From the NCBI RefSeq assembly GCF_900112135.1, contig NZ_FOLC01000006.1, positions 124,001-188,000 of the forward strand: a DNA stretch of 64,000 nucleotides, in the 5' to 3' direction. The position numbers and the translations under genes were made by a program. Positions 1-8,618 of the stretch are shown here, one piece after another; the stretch's first letter is position 1; the number at the start of each line of letters is the position of its first letter. The notes below the pieces were generated by a model, which saw nothing but the letters and a program-made list of their open reading frames with translations, did no database searches and was not told where the DNA came from. The stretch is from Collimonas sp. OK412. Lineage in GTDB: Bacteria > Pseudomonadota > Gammaproteobacteria > Burkholderiales > Burkholderiaceae_D.

Positions 1-359
1 GGATTATTGCCGCCGTTCATGACATTGCTGTCGCCCTGGCGCACCACGTAGTGTCTTTCCGCCTTGAAGTGACTGGCGGCCCCGGTCGGTTTCACATAGC
101 CGTTGACGGTGCCGGACTTGACGCCGTTGGCGGTACCCGGATCGTCGCCGCTGCACTTCGGTTGTTGCGCCATGTTCAACACATAGGCCGGCTTGCCGTT
201 GAAGTGGACGCTATCGGCTACCGAAGCGCTGTTCGACAGGTCTTGCGTGGTCGGATAAGGCAAAGGCGGAGTGCTGCTGCCCACCGGCGTTTTATTGATG
301 GAGGGTGCGGTGGATACGGCTTTTAAAATATCGCTTTGGCGCGCGCCTATCTTACCCAT
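1..359 (-). CDS. PAAR-like DUF4150 protein, 3' end cut by the window edge
   Basis: Read on the minus strand from the ATG at 357-359, the frame stays open to base 1 (about 119 residues). The visible part has the DUF4150 (PAAR-like) pattern: an N-terminal stretch ending in KTPVG, a Pro-rich PPLPYP segment, a CSGDDPGTANGV loop and a late VVRQGDSNVMNGGN segment. Proteins of this family are thought to cap the VgrG spike of T6SS and often carry a C-terminal toxin domain, which here would lie outside the window. Its ATG overlaps the stop of the upstream DUF2169 gene by 8 bases, so it belongs to the vgrG-DUF2169 operon. The family is recognised from pattern only; whether a toxin domain follows cannot be seen. 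Confidence 0.75.
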   Translation of the reverse strand, partial: MGKIGARQSDILKAVSTAPSINKTPVGSSTPPLPYPTTQDLSNSASVADSVHFNGKPAYVLNMAQQPKCSGDDPGTANGVKSGTVNGYVKPTGAASHFKAERHYVVRQGDSNVMNGGNN

Positions 360-1842
360 GCTGCAGCTCCCGTTCGACGTTGCTGCCGGCGCGTCCGAAT
401 GACTTCTGCTTACGGGCGCCTTCTGCTATCAATTGCATGAATTCCGCCTCGAATTCGCAGTGCTGGCGCAAATCGACAGCGCGGATGTCGGCATCCTTGG
501 CGATGACGGCGCGCCATACCAGGCTGACGGCGCCCTGCTCCGGTTCGATCAGCAGGGAGTCGATGTGCATCGGGTGCAAGAACATGGCGCCGTCCTCCAT
601 CCGCATCAGCAGGGTGCAGGCATGGCCGGGCAAGGCCAGTTCCAGGCAGGTATTGCCTTGCGCGTCGATGGTGGCCCCGGGCGCGTCCGGGGCGCACAGG
701 TTGACCAGCTCGATCCTCTCGTCGCCGGCGAGATAGTCGATTTGCTGGTCCGGCGGCGCGCAGTTCCAGATCGCGAAGTCGAAATCCTGCGGCAGCCAGG
801 CGTCGCTGCCGATGAATGCCTCATCGACGGTGCCCAGCAATGCCCGGCGCTGCGGATGCGCCTTGGCGCGAAGGCCGAGTCCGGCCGGCTCAAACGGCCG
901 CGGCAGCGTGCCGGCGTCCGTGAACTTTCCTCTGAGGGACTGCCAGAACAGCCTGGCGGATAGCGGCGCATCGGGGTGTTCGATGCGTGGCGCCGGAACA
1001 GATTTCATGCCGCTGGCGCGCAAAAACCATGGCTCGGCAAAACCGCGGCCCACCAGGTTCTGTTCGCATGTGCGGTGGGCCACGGGCTGCAATGCCGGCG
1101 CTGCTTCGCGGTCCGGGTGGCCGGCCAGCTCGGCTGGCGTCAGGCGGTGTTTTTTGCCGATGCGTTTGCCGATGCGCTTGGCGCCGCGGTCGCCGGCGTT
1201 GACGCGGCATTCGCCGCCATACGCGTATTCATGACGCAACGGCATCTCGGTAAAAGCCTGGGGAGAAGTCAGCCGCCAGGGATTGGCTTTGATCAGTCCC
1301 AGGGTGCCCCACCTGGCCAGCGTGGCGGCCAGCCGCAGCGGCCAGGCGCGCTGCCGGAACACGCGTTCTCCGGTAACAGCCAGTTTCTTTTCCAGCAGCA
1401 CCGCGCCCGGCACCCTGGTGCGTTGCGCGTGCGCAGTAGCGGTGCGCCACGCTTCCATCTCGGCCTGCGATGGCGAAGTGAAGGGATTCAATCCTTGCGC
1501 GGCGGCCGGCGGCGCCATCTGCGTATCGGCCCGCTTGATCCGCACCAGCACCTCGAAGCGCTGGGCCGGCTTATGCTGCGGCGCATGTGCGGTGGCGTTG
1601 ACGATGACGTCGCATTTCGGCTTGTACTGGCACAGGTCGCTTTCCTGTCGCAGGCTGCTGCGGTTCATCTCGCCAAAGAAAGTATCGACCTCGCAAAGCG
1701 GCGCTTGCGTGCCGGCGTACTCCAGCCGGCCGGAAGAAAATGTCAGCGTCTGGCGCAGCACGGCCACATGGAAAGACTGGCCGTGCTGGTCTATGCCTTC
1801 AAAGGCCAGCGCCGGAAACGAGGTCAGGTTGCGGAATTCCAT
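352..1842 (-). CDS. DUF2169 domain protein (T6SS accessory/adaptor)
   Basis: A 496-residue protein opening with the typical DUF2169 beginning (FRNLTSFPALAFEGIDQHG) and containing the conserved region around residues 60-90 with QYKPKCDVIVNATAHAP. DUF2169 proteins occur almost only beside vgrG and PAAR/DUF4150 genes and are proposed to help load spike-linked effectors, acting in the cytoplasm. The gene starts 13 bp after the vgrG stop and overlaps the DUF4150 gene by 8 bp, so the three genes are very likely one transcript. The mid-part has GRGFAEPWFLRASGMKSVPAPRIE-like loops common to the family. Function is known only by association. Confidence 0.82.
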   Translation of the reverse strand: MEFRNLTSFPALAFEGIDQHGQSFHVAVLRQTLTFSSGRLEYAGTQAPLCEVDTFFGEMNRSSLRQESDLCQYKPKCDVIVNATAHAPQHKPAQRFEVLVRIKRADTQMAPPAAAQGLNPFTSPSQAEMEAWRTATAHAQRTRVPGAVLLEKKLAVTGERVFRQRAWPLRLAATLARWGTLGLIKANPWRLTSPQAFTEMPLRHEYAYGGECRVNAGDRGAKRIGKRIGKKHRLTPAELAGHPDREAAPALQPVAHRTCEQNLVGRGFAEPWFLRASGMKSVPAPRIEHPDAPLSARLFWQSLRGKFTDAGTLPRPFEPAGLGLRAKAHPQRRALLGTVDEAFIGSDAWLPQDFDFAIWNCAPPDQQIDYLAGDERIELVNLCAPDAPGATIDAQGNTCLELALPGHACTLLMRMEDGAMFLHPMHIDSLLIEPEQGAVSLVWRAVIAKDADIRAVDLRQHCEFEAEFMQLIAEGARKQKSFGRAGSNVERELQHG

Positions 1843-1855
1843 GGGGCGGCCCGGC

Positions 1856-3970
1856 TTAATTGATGTCCACGTCTTTGCCGTTGATCTTGACCGGCCCGCT
1901 GCCGGAAATTTCCAGTTTGGCGCCGTTGATCACTATGCTGCCGTTCGATTTCATCACCAGGCTAGACTTGCCGACATGGATGGCGAATTCGTTGCCCGCA
2001 TTGATCGAGAATTTCTTGCCGACCATGACGCTCTTGTTAAGCCCTACTTCTTCAAATTGCGCCAGCCCCACCGCCGTATTCATCGCGCCGGCGACCGTCA
2101 CCGCGTAGCCCGCCCCCACCGTCAGGGCCTTGGCCAGCCCCACGCTCTCGGTGGCGGTCAGCGCAATGACGACGTTTTCCATGCCATTGATGGTTTCCGT
2201 ATGGTTGCCGGTGATGTGTTCGGTGCGGTTGCCGCCGACATCGAGGGTTTCGTTGGCGCCGACCTTTTCCGTGCGGTTGACGCCGATGGTGATCGTTTCG
2301 TTGTTGTCGACCGTCTCGGTCCGGTCGTGCTTTACATGCGTGGTTTCATCGTGGTCGATGTTCTTGCTGCGGTCATTGCCCACCCAGTGCGATTCGTCGT
2401 GCTCGACCTCGATGCGCTGGTCTTTTTCGGCATGCAGCCAGACTTCCTCCGCGCCCTTCTTGTCCTCGAAGCGGAAGGCATTCGCGTTGGCCGCCGTCGC
2501 ACCCTTGGAGGAGCGGGTCAGGATGCCGCTCTGGGTCTTGTTGGCCGGCAGGTCCCAGGGCGGCAGGTTCTCGCCGTTGTATACCCGGCCGACGATGATC
2601 GGCCGGTTGGGCGAGCCGTCCATGAACGCCACGATCACTTCGTCGCCTATGCGCGGGTGCTGGATGAAACCGAAACCGCCGCTGGCCCAGAGCTGCGAAA
2701 CGCGCACCCAGCAAGAACTCTTTTCGTTCGATTCGCCGTCGCGGAACCATTTGAACTGCACTTTCACCCGGCCCATGGCGTCGACATAGATTTCCTCGCC
2801 GGACGGACCCACCACTACCGCGGTCTGCGGCCCCGGGATCATCGGCATCGAAGCGCTGTGCGACGGTCGGTGCGGGATTTTCTTGCGGATGCAGGTGAAG
2901 CTGTTCCAGTATTCGCCGCCGCCTTCTTCGCTAGCGTAGTTATTGCTGCCGGCATGCTTGATCGAGGTCACCAGGAATTGCCGGTCTTCCGCTGAACCGG
3001 CATCGTGGTCGTAATGGCCGACCAGTTCAAAACTGTTGGCCACCGCCAGCGCGCGGCAATTGCTCTTGCCGTTGAAGACCTTGCCCTGGGCTTCGATACG
3101 CTCCAGGCGGCGCTTGGCGATCTGGTCGGCCTCGTCGGCGTTGGCGAAACCGTATTGCCCCAGGTAGTCGAAAATCTCGTAGCGCTCGACTTCACCCTGC
3201 TGCGCCACGGTATCCATTTCCGTCATCATCGGCGCGCCCGGCGATTTATAGTTGCCGCTTTTCAGCGTGACCTTGCCGGATTGCAGTTCCCGGGTCGCGG
3301 CCCAGCTGACGATGGAATCCTTGCTTTGGATCGCCTGCGTATTGTGGAAGCGGATCTGCGGCTGCGCCTTCAGTTCCGGCAGCTGCGTGCTGTCGTCGGT
3401 AATGACCAGCTTGTGCGAATCCTTGGTGTACTCGAAATAGCGGGTCCAGCCCAGCTCGTCCCACATGCGCGAGAGAAAATTGAGGTCCGATTCGCGGTAC
3501 TGCACATAATAGCTATACGGTTTTGGCGGGGCATGGCGCAGCCGGAATTCAAAATCCGGCAAGGTGCCGAACTTGGCAAACACCGCACGGGTGATGTCTT
3601 CCGGCCCCTTGTCCTGGAAAATGGTCGAATCGTAGCGTTTTCCCAGCACCCACAGCCAGGGCCGCAGCACTGCCCGGTACATGGCGTAGCCGCCGTCCGA
3701 GCCGGTATGGGCAAAAGCCGTCACCAGGCCGTTAAGGTAGCGCGGATCGCCGTCCGACATGGCGATTTCCAGCGCCACCTTCTTGCCGATCATCTGCTTC
3801 AGTTCGATGCCGGGGTCGTTCGAGAGCAAGTCGCAATCGAACTCGAACAGCTGGGACAGCGTTTCGACTCCGCCAAAACTGCGCAGCAAGAGTTCTTGCG
3901 ATCCCTGGGTCGGGCCGTGCCATACGATAATGCGTTGATTCTGCAGATTAACCAGGTTGGACTCTGACAC
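1856..3970 (-). CDS. vgrG: Type VI secretion spike protein VgrG
   Basis: A 704-residue VgrG. It begins with a gp27-like base (residues about 15-350), continues with the gp5-like OB fold (about 395-470, with GRVKVQFKWF, the GFGFIQHPRIGDEVIVAFMDG loop and NRPIIVGRVYNGENLPPW) and ends in a beta-helix of NET/NRTE repeats plus a DUF2345-like tail (about 540-704). VgrG trimers form the tip of the T6SS needle and carry effectors. The start is GTG at 3968-3970, supported by AAGGAG seven bases upstream. The gene heads an operon with the DUF2169 and DUF4150 genes and is divergent from the glycine-zipper gene at 4207. The tail shows no added enzymatic domain, so cargo probably rides on DUF4150. Confidence 0.95.
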   Translation of the reverse strand: MSESNLVNLQNQRIIVWHGPTQGSQELLLRSFGGVETLSQLFEFDCDLLSNDPGIELKQMIGKKVALEIAMSDGDPRYLNGLVTAFAHTGSDGGYAMYRAVLRPWLWVLGKRYDSTIFQDKGPEDITRAVFAKFGTLPDFEFRLRHAPPKPYSYYVQYRESDLNFLSRMWDELGWTRYFEYTKDSHKLVITDDSTQLPELKAQPQIRFHNTQAIQSKDSIVSWAATRELQSGKVTLKSGNYKSPGAPMMTEMDTVAQQGEVERYEIFDYLGQYGFANADEADQIAKRRLERIEAQGKVFNGKSNCRALAVANSFELVGHYDHDAGSAEDRQFLVTSIKHAGSNNYASEEGGGEYWNSFTCIRKKIPHRPSHSASMPMIPGPQTAVVVGPSGEEIYVDAMGRVKVQFKWFRDGESNEKSSCWVRVSQLWASGGFGFIQHPRIGDEVIVAFMDGSPNRPIIVGRVYNGENLPPWDLPANKTQSGILTRSSKGATAANANAFRFEDKKGAEEVWLHAEKDQRIEVEHDESHWVGNDRSKNIDHDETTHVKHDRTETVDNNETITIGVNRTEKVGANETLDVGGNRTEHITGNHTETINGMENVVIALTATESVGLAKALTVGAGYAVTVAGAMNTAVGLAQFEEVGLNKSVMVGKKFSINAGNEFAIHVGKSSLVMKSNGSIVINGAKLEISGSGPVKINGKDVDIN

Positions 3971-4206
3971 GATGCACTCCTTGTCGCTTTCGGTTTAGCG
4001 GCGCTGGACTCGGTGGTTGCTGGTATTGACGTGCTGAAACATTATCCTAGCGTAAACTTTAGGGGCTTTTTAAAACGCCTGTAAGTTGTTGAAGTAAAAG
4101 GGTTTTTTGCAGATAAAGTGCAATAATTCCTTGCCGGAAGACAAGTCAAACTTGGCGCAACTGCTGTTCAGCGGCTATGCTTACGCGGTCGACGGGAGCT
4201 GAAACA

Positions 4207-5076
4207 ATGGGAAACAAAGCGTTCTATCCTTGCACCGCAGAAGACCCGCTTGGTCTCGGGCCGCAGCCGGGCCTGCTCGGCGCCGGCATGGCGCCCGACA
4301 TTGCCCGCCGGCCGGCGCCTGGCCAAGGCATCACCTACAGCCAGGCCGTCACCGCTTCCGAGCTGGTCAATATTCCGGTCCCGGTCGGCGCCAACCTGGC
4401 TTGGGACAGTTATTGGCGCGCAGTCTACGACAAGGCCAACAAGCTGATCCAGCAGCAGGCCAACCAGCTTTTGCAGCGCGGCAACGTGACCGCGGAAGAA
4501 GCCAGGGAACTGATCGAAGTACAGCGCAACCGGCTGGTGATCGAAATGCGCAAGCCGCTGACGCCATTCGGCCGCTTTTATTCCGAAGTGCTGAAGCCGG
4601 AAAAAGACCTTCCCACCCTGGAACAGCTGCTCAAGAAAAAAGGCAGCATCGAAGCGGTGCTCAACAGCGTCGGCAAGACCCGCGCGTTTACCAACCGGCT
4701 GGCGATCATCGGCCGCACGGCGGGGCCGGCCGGCATCGTGCTGGAAGTGGTAGTGGTCGGCGTCGTCATCGAAAAGGCTGACCAGCATGAACGGGCGCGC
4801 GTTGCTACCGAAGAAATAGGCGGCGTTGCCGGCGGTTTCATGGGCGGCCGCTACGGCATGCTCGGCGGCGCAGCGGCCGGCGCGGCCTGGGCCGGCACCT
4901 GGGCTTCGCCGACCTTGCTGATTCCGGTGGTCGGTGAAATCACCGAAGGCGGTGCGGTGCTGGTCGGCGGCATCGTCGGCGGCCTGCTGGGCGCCTGGGT
5001 CGGCCACGATGTGAGCAAGGAGGCGGTGCACCAGGCGTGGATGTTATCGGAGTTCTACTGGAAAACGGATAAATAG
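4207..5076 (+). CDS. Glycine-zipper hydrophobic protein, candidate T6SS-linked effector
   Basis: A 289-residue protein starting at ATG 4207 behind a GGGAG ribosome site; an upstream in-frame start at 4177 has no such site. Residues about 75-150 are charged and helical (many Gln/Lys/Glu), and residues about 165-275 are strongly hydrophobic with repeated small-residue patterns (GGVAGGFMGG, LGGAAAGAAWAG, VLVGGIVGGLLGAW), i.e. glycine-zipper membrane segments. No catalytic motif is seen. It lies divergent to vgrG and is followed 11 bp later by a small gene, an arrangement like an effector-immunity pair; a pore-forming toxin is one possible reading. No family is recognised with certainty and the toxin role is inference. 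Confidence 0.55.
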   Translation: MGNKAFYPCTAEDPLGLGPQPGLLGAGMAPDIARRPAPGQGITYSQAVTASELVNIPVPVGANLAWDSYWRAVYDKANKLIQQQANQLLQRGNVTAEEARELIEVQRNRLVIEMRKPLTPFGRFYSEVLKPEKDLPTLEQLLKKKGSIEAVLNSVGKTRAFTNRLAIIGRTAGPAGIVLEVVVVGVVIEKADQHERARVATEEIGGVAGGFMGGRYGMLGGAAAGAAWAGTWASPTLLIPVVGEITEGGAVLVGGIVGGLLGAWVGHDVSKEAVHQAWMLSEFYWKTDK

Positions 5077-5087
5077 GAATTTGCCTT

Positions 5088-5468
5088 ATGCTGATCGAAC
5101 GCCTCCAGGCCTGGCTGATCAACCGCCTGCCCTCGCGCCGGCTTGCTCCCAGGCTTAGCCTGACAGAACAAGGCTTGCTGGCTGAAACCGCCGATGCCAG
5201 GCAAGAAGTGCGATGGACGCAAATCGATGAAATCGTGGCGGTCCGTGCTGACCAGTTTGTCGGCGACAGTTTGCTGCTGCTGATTCGCTTTGACGGCGAT
5301 CAAACCTTGAGCATTCCCGAGCAAAGCCAGATATGGGCGCAATTGACCGAGCAGATTCCCTTGCATCTGGACGCCTCCCTGCAGCATCAGGACTGGGCGT
5401 TGCGGCTGATAGGCGATGCCCAAGCCAGGCCGGTGACGGTTTATCGGAAAGCCAGTCCGCTTGGCTGA
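5088..5468 (+). CDS. Small cytosolic protein paired with the glycine-zipper gene, candidate immunity protein
   Basis: A 126-residue protein without signal peptide or membrane segment. The ATG at 5088 follows AGGAA that overlaps the upstream stop codon, so it is translationally close to the 4207-5076 gene. The middle has alternating hydrophobic strands (VRWTQIDEIVAVRAD, LLLLIRFDGDQTLSI) compatible with a PH-like or small beta fold, and no catalytic residues stand out. Its only clue to function is position: it could be the cognate immunity protein of the hydrophobic protein or an unrelated small gene. I do not recognise the family. Confidence 0.5.
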   Translation: MLIERLQAWLINRLPSRRLAPRLSLTEQGLLAETADARQEVRWTQIDEIVAVRADQFVGDSLLLLIRFDGDQTLSIPEQSQIWAQLTEQIPLHLDASLQHQDWALRLIGDAQARPVTVYRKASPLG

Positions 5469-5594
5469 GTCCGCGGAAGTACCTCTCCGCGGATCGTTAG
5501 CTGTTCCAAGGCAACCCATCTTGCATAAGCAGTAAGAACAAAAACACCTTTTCGCGCTCTAACCGGAAGCTTCACTGAATCCGGGAGTGCAAAA

Positions 5595-6032
5595 ATGAAA
5601 ATATCACACCATCTGCATGCCAGGACCGGCCAGGGTTTTACGCTGATTGAGTTGATGCTGACCATAGCGATCTTCGGCATCCTGGCGGCGGTTGCCATAC
5701 CCGCCTATCAAAACCACCTGAAGAAAGAAAAATTCGCTGAAGTGATTGCGGCAAGCGCCACGGCTAAATCTGCTGTCGAGGCCTGCATGCAACATTTGAA
5801 CGCCGCGGCAGGCTGCGACGGCGGCAGCAATGGAATTCCTGCCGACCTGACCGCAAATGCCGGCAACCGCGTTGCCGCGGTCAGCACCAAGAACGGCGTC
5901 GTCACAGTTGTCCCACAGGAAAAAGACGGCATTCTTGCCTCCGACACCTACGTGCTGACACCGACTCCCGGCAATCCGATCCAGTGGTCCAGCGCCGGCA
6001 GCGGCTGTCGCGCGACGGCATTGTGCAAATGA
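5595..6032 (+). CDS. Type IV pilin / prepilin-like protein
   Basis: A 145-residue prepilin. The leader has a prepilin peptidase site (RTGQG before FTLIEL), the mature protein begins with Phe and has Glu at position 5, and is followed by the hydrophobic N-terminal helix (LMLTIAIFGILAAVAIPAYQNHL). The C-terminal globular part contains cysteine pairs (C...C near residues 68-74 and GCRATALC at the end) that fit the disulfide loop of type IVa pilins. After cleavage and N-methylation it would polymerise into a pilus or pseudopilus at the inner membrane. No other pilus genes are adjacent, so this is an orphan pilin gene; it could be a main or a minor pilin. The ATG is preceded by CGGGAG. Confidence 0.88.
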   Translation: MKISHHLHARTGQGFTLIELMLTIAIFGILAAVAIPAYQNHLKKEKFAEVIAASATAKSAVEACMQHLNAAAGCDGGSNGIPADLTANAGNRVAAVSTKNGVVTVVPQEKDGILASDTYVLTPTPGNPIQWSSAGSGCRATALCK

Positions 6033-6161
6033 CGGAACCTGCCTTCCGATATGCCTGTCAAAATTTTTATCCTATTTAAATGCATGGGTCATTCGTAATG
6101 AAAGCGGCAAGAACAGCCGCTTGAAGCCATGGATTATGTAGCTGAATTTCAAGAGGCAAGC

Positions 6162-6368
6162 ATGTACGGTGAGATAGACTGGAAGCATGCGCCGAAAGGT
6201 GCACGATGGTGGGCAATGGACTCAAGCGGCCATGCCCATTGGTTCATGGAGCCAACACACAAAGTCAAGGCGCATTTCTGGTACGCGCAGGAAGTTCACG
6301 CGCCAACCTTCGCTTATTCTGGCGATTGGCGCGAGAGCTTGACCGAACGGCCAGACCAATTCAAGTGA
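6162..6368 (+). CDS. Small phage-type hypothetical protein
   Basis: A 68-residue protein with the aromatic pattern DW-x2-AP-x-GA-x-WWA at its start and GDWRESLTERP at its end. Very similar small proteins are common in phage and prophage genomes, with no known function. The start at 6162 is preferred because AGAGG lies just before it; an in-frame ATG at 6129 lacks a site. No other phage gene lies nearby, so it is an isolated gene or a prophage relic. Confidence 0.5.
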   Translation: MYGEIDWKHAPKGARWWAMDSSGHAHWFMEPTHKVKAHFWYAQEVHAPTFAYSGDWRESLTERPDQFK

Positions 6369-6431
6369 ACCAGTGAACGATAAGCAGGTTTCGGCATCGA
6401 AACAGGTATCGTCAATGACCTGAGGCCTGTC

Positions 6432-6602
6432 ATGAAACATCTTGCTATCTTGTTGGGTTTGGCAGTGCTGCTCAGCGGTTGCGTAGTTGCGCCGTATGGG
6501 GAGAGAGATGGCGGTTACAGAGGAGATCGCGGCGACTGGCATGATCACCACAACGACAGAGACGGCGACCGCCGCAGAGATGACAACCCTAATCGTTACT
6601 AG
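6432..6602 (+). CDS. Small lipoprotein with His/Asp/Arg-rich tail
   Basis: A 56-residue open frame from ATG 6432 to TAG 6602. Residues 1-16 form a lipoprotein signal with lipobox LLSG-C17 (hydrophobic LAILLGLAVLLSG), followed by a short tail rich in Arg, Asp, Gly and His (RGDRGDWHDHHNDRDGDRRRDD). The protein would be lipid-anchored in the membrane. Such tails occur in many small proteobacterial envelope lipoproteins of unknown role; metal binding by the His/Asp cluster is possible but not shown. Confidence 0.6.
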   Translation: MKHLAILLGLAVLLSGCVVAPYGERDGGYRGDRGDWHDHHNDRDGDRRRDDNPNRY

Positions 6603-6610
6603 CAGCCGTA

Positions 6611-6835
6611 TCAGGTCCTGGTTCGGCCATTCTTCCTATGGGCGAGCCAGCCTGCCACCAGCAGTACTTTCAGGATAAGCAGGGCGCCTATCCCCACCAC
6701 GCCAAGCTTGAGAGCGGCGCCGATGATATAGGCAATCCCCACTGCCAGGCCCTTTACCAGGGCAAACAGTACGACTATGCATAGCAGGCCCGCATAGAGG
6801 GGATTGTAGCGATGAAGGGTTGAGAGCTGTTTCAT
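6611..6835 (-). CDS. Small two-helix membrane protein
   Basis: A 74-residue protein with two hydrophobic helices (about residues 14-40 and 42-64) separated by a Lys-Leu turn, and a positively charged C-terminus (HRKNGRTRT). The ATG at 6835 follows AAGGGA. It converges with the small lipoprotein gene ending at 6602. No family is recognised. Confidence 0.5.
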   Translation of the reverse strand: MKQLSTLHRYNPLYAGLLCIVVLFALVKGLAVGIAYIIGAALKLGVVGIGALLILKVLLVAGWLAHRKNGRTRT

Positions 6836-6904
6836 ACGTCCCTTTGTCAGGCAGGTTTTACTGGCAATGTACTCTTTTCATTTGCCGTTTCCCATCCCCC
6901 GGAT

Positions 6905-6938
6905 AAAAAAAAGCCCGCCTGCCTTGCGGCAGCGGGCT
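6905..6938 (-). terminator. Rho-independent terminator downstream of the DUF2076 gene
   Basis: On the minus strand a hairpin (AGCCCGCTGCC arm, four-base loop GCAA, matching GGCAG-GCGGGCT arm with one bulged base) is followed by eight T residues. It sits 115 bp past the stop of the DUF2076 gene and would end that transcript. Confidence 0.8.
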
Positions 6939-7052
6939 AAATCCAAAACTTAGGGAGAGTTGGAGGAGACCAATTCAATATTGTGTTGCCCTGCAGGTTT
7001 TCAATACCCTTTTTTCATTAATTTATTCCCGGCAAAGAATCGTGAGGGAAAG

Positions 7053-7721
7053 CTAGATGATTGACGAGTCGTCATCGCCGCTCATGTCGTCGGCAAGCGT
7101 GTCGTCCGCGCTCGTGCTGTCATCCTTTGCCGTATCGCCATCGTAATAATTGTTGACGGTGGTGTTCTCGGTTGATGTGGTTGACGGCGCCATGCCGGAC
7201 TGGTTCATGAATCCCGCGGTGCCGCTGCTGCTGCCGGGATGCATCAAGTGTTCGATACCCTGGAACAGGAATGCACCGCCTGCGACCCCGGCAGCGGTAG
7301 CCGCAACCGTGCCGAGCGTGCTGCCGATACCGCCGCTAAAAAATCCCGGTGACGCCGCCGGCGCCTGGCTTTGCATGGGCGGGGCAGGCATTGCCGCCGG
7401 CATGCTCGCCATCATCGGAGGCGCTGCCGGGCGCGGCGCCGTAGCCGAAGTATTGCCCCACGCATTGGGATCGAAAAAGCTGCGCGACGGCGCAGCTTGC
7501 GTTGCCTGGACCTGGCTCTGCAGCGATGCAATCTGCGTCTTGGCAGTGGTAAGTGCTTGCTCCATCAACAGCGCACGCTGCACCAGCAGGTAAGCAGCGT
7601 CCGGTTGCTGCGCAACGGCGCCGGCAATCAAGGCATCGGCTTGCGGATCCTTGGCAATGCCGCGCACCTGGATGAGTTGATTCAGAAAATCTTGCAGCGA
7701 TTGGATTTCTTGCGGGCTCAT
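7053..7721 (-). CDS. DUF2076 family protein
   Basis: A 222-residue protein beginning MSPQEIQSLQDFLNQL, the typical start of the DUF2076 (COG3416) family. Residues 1-85 are a Gln-rich helical region; the middle is Pro/Ala/Met-rich low complexity; a glycine- and alanine-rich hydrophobic segment (GSTLGTVAATAAGVAGGAFLFQGI, split by small residues) follows, and the tail is acidic and Ser/Asp-rich (SADDTLADDMSGDDDSS). Family members are periplasmic or membrane-associated ligand-binding-like proteins of unknown function. ATG at 7721 is supported by GGAG upstream; a longer frame to 7784 lacks a site. Confidence 0.75.
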   Translation of the reverse strand: MSPQEIQSLQDFLNQLIQVRGIAKDPQADALIAGAVAQQPDAAYLLVQRALLMEQALTTAKTQIASLQSQVQATQAAPSRSFFDPNAWGNTSATAPRPAAPPMMASMPAAMPAPPMQSQAPAASPGFFSGGIGSTLGTVAATAAGVAGGAFLFQGIEHLMHPGSSSGTAGFMNQSGMAPSTTSTENTTVNNYYDGDTAKDDSTSADDTLADDMSGDDDSSII

Positions 7722-8000
7722 GAGTATTGCTCCTATAGCAAGGTAGAAAAATAATCTGGCGAAGATCACGCATGCGGCCTGCACAAACCCGCCATTGGCT
7801 TAACACGGCATTACATGGGGCCAAGGGACGTAATTCCTCTGATTTTTTTGTATCCGTTTGAAAGCGATTGTGATTTTTTGGAAAGATGACATAAGGAAAT
7901 TGCCCAGAGGATTCGAGTGAACATTCGGGGAAAAACGCCAGATTCGTAGCGAAACTGAAATATTTCCTTGCTACTATGGAATTTCCATGGGGAGGGCGAT

Positions 8001-8207
8001 ATGTCTACAGTGCATGAAAGCCACAGCGTCAGCCTGTCGCAGAAGGACATCGAGGTCCTGGAATCGGTGCTGAATGAACGGATTGCGTACCTGTCCCAGA
8101 TACTGATGACCAGATCGCGCAGCGCCTATGGCGATCATCATGTAACTGCATTGAAAAACGCGATTGATGCGAAATCAGCGCTGAATCTGGGCCGAAGCAC
8201 GATATAA
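8001..8207 (+). CDS. Small hypothetical protein
   Basis: A 68-residue protein (MSTVHESHSVSLSQKDIE start) with a strong GGAGG ribosome site before ATG 8001. It is predicted helical and hydrophilic with no signal peptide. The pattern of paired helices (DIEVLESVLNERIAYL) might be a regulatory or adaptor coiled coil. Family not recognised. Confidence 0.45.
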   Translation: MSTVHESHSVSLSQKDIEVLESVLNERIAYLSQILMTRSRSAYGDHHVTALKNAIDAKSALNLGRSTI

Positions 8208-8242
8208 AACTGCATCCCCGGACCAAGGAAGCGTGCGGGTGT

Positions 8243-8276
8243 AAAAAAAGCCCCGAACCGGTGAAGGTGCGAGGCT
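8243..8276 (-). terminator. Terminator downstream of the small lipoprotein gene
   Basis: On the minus strand, an imperfect hairpin (AGCC-x-CG-x-ACC pairing with GGT-x-CG-x-GGCT) is followed by seven T residues. It lies after the lipoprotein gene ending at 8344 and close to the stop of the plus-strand gene ending at 8207. Confidence 0.6.
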
Positions 8277-8343
8277 TTTAATCGACGGCTTGGATTACGG
8301 GCTGCTCCAATACTGAAGCGAGACAGCGCTAAGATATCCGCCA

Positions 8344-8541
8344 TCAGGGTTTAGCGGGCGCGCTGGCAGCGTTGAGCGCCTCCATGGCAGCCTTTCTTGC
8401 CGCCTGAATATCCTTGCTGTCAACAGTAGTAGCAGAAGCCGGGGCTCCCGCCTCGGGCGTAGCGACAACGGCTTTCGGCTCTTCTTCCTTTGAACAGGCC
8501 AAAACAGCAAAAAGAAGTACCAATGCAGCGACTGTTTTCAT
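8344..8541 (-). CDS. Small Ala/Glu-rich lipoprotein
   Basis: A 65-residue protein with a short signal peptide (VAALVLLFAVLA) and a lipobox ending at Cys16, followed by SKEEEPKAVV and an Ala-rich helical tail. It should be lipidated and anchored in the envelope. No family is recognised; the gene stands alone between mnmE and a terminator. Confidence 0.6.
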   Translation of the reverse strand: MKTVAALVLLFAVLACSKEEEPKAVVATPEAGAPASATTVDSKDIQAARKAAMEALNAASAPAKP

Positions 8542-8618
8542 CTTTTCTCTCTCCTCGAATTAGACGGTACGGCAAATCATTGTGTGCATTCTACAATGTT
8601 GCCGAAAGACATCGCTGC

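Noticed and set aside
1283-2995. 570-residue plus-strand frame across the DUF2169 and VgrG genes
   Set aside because: It crosses two real minus-strand genes and has no domain signature.
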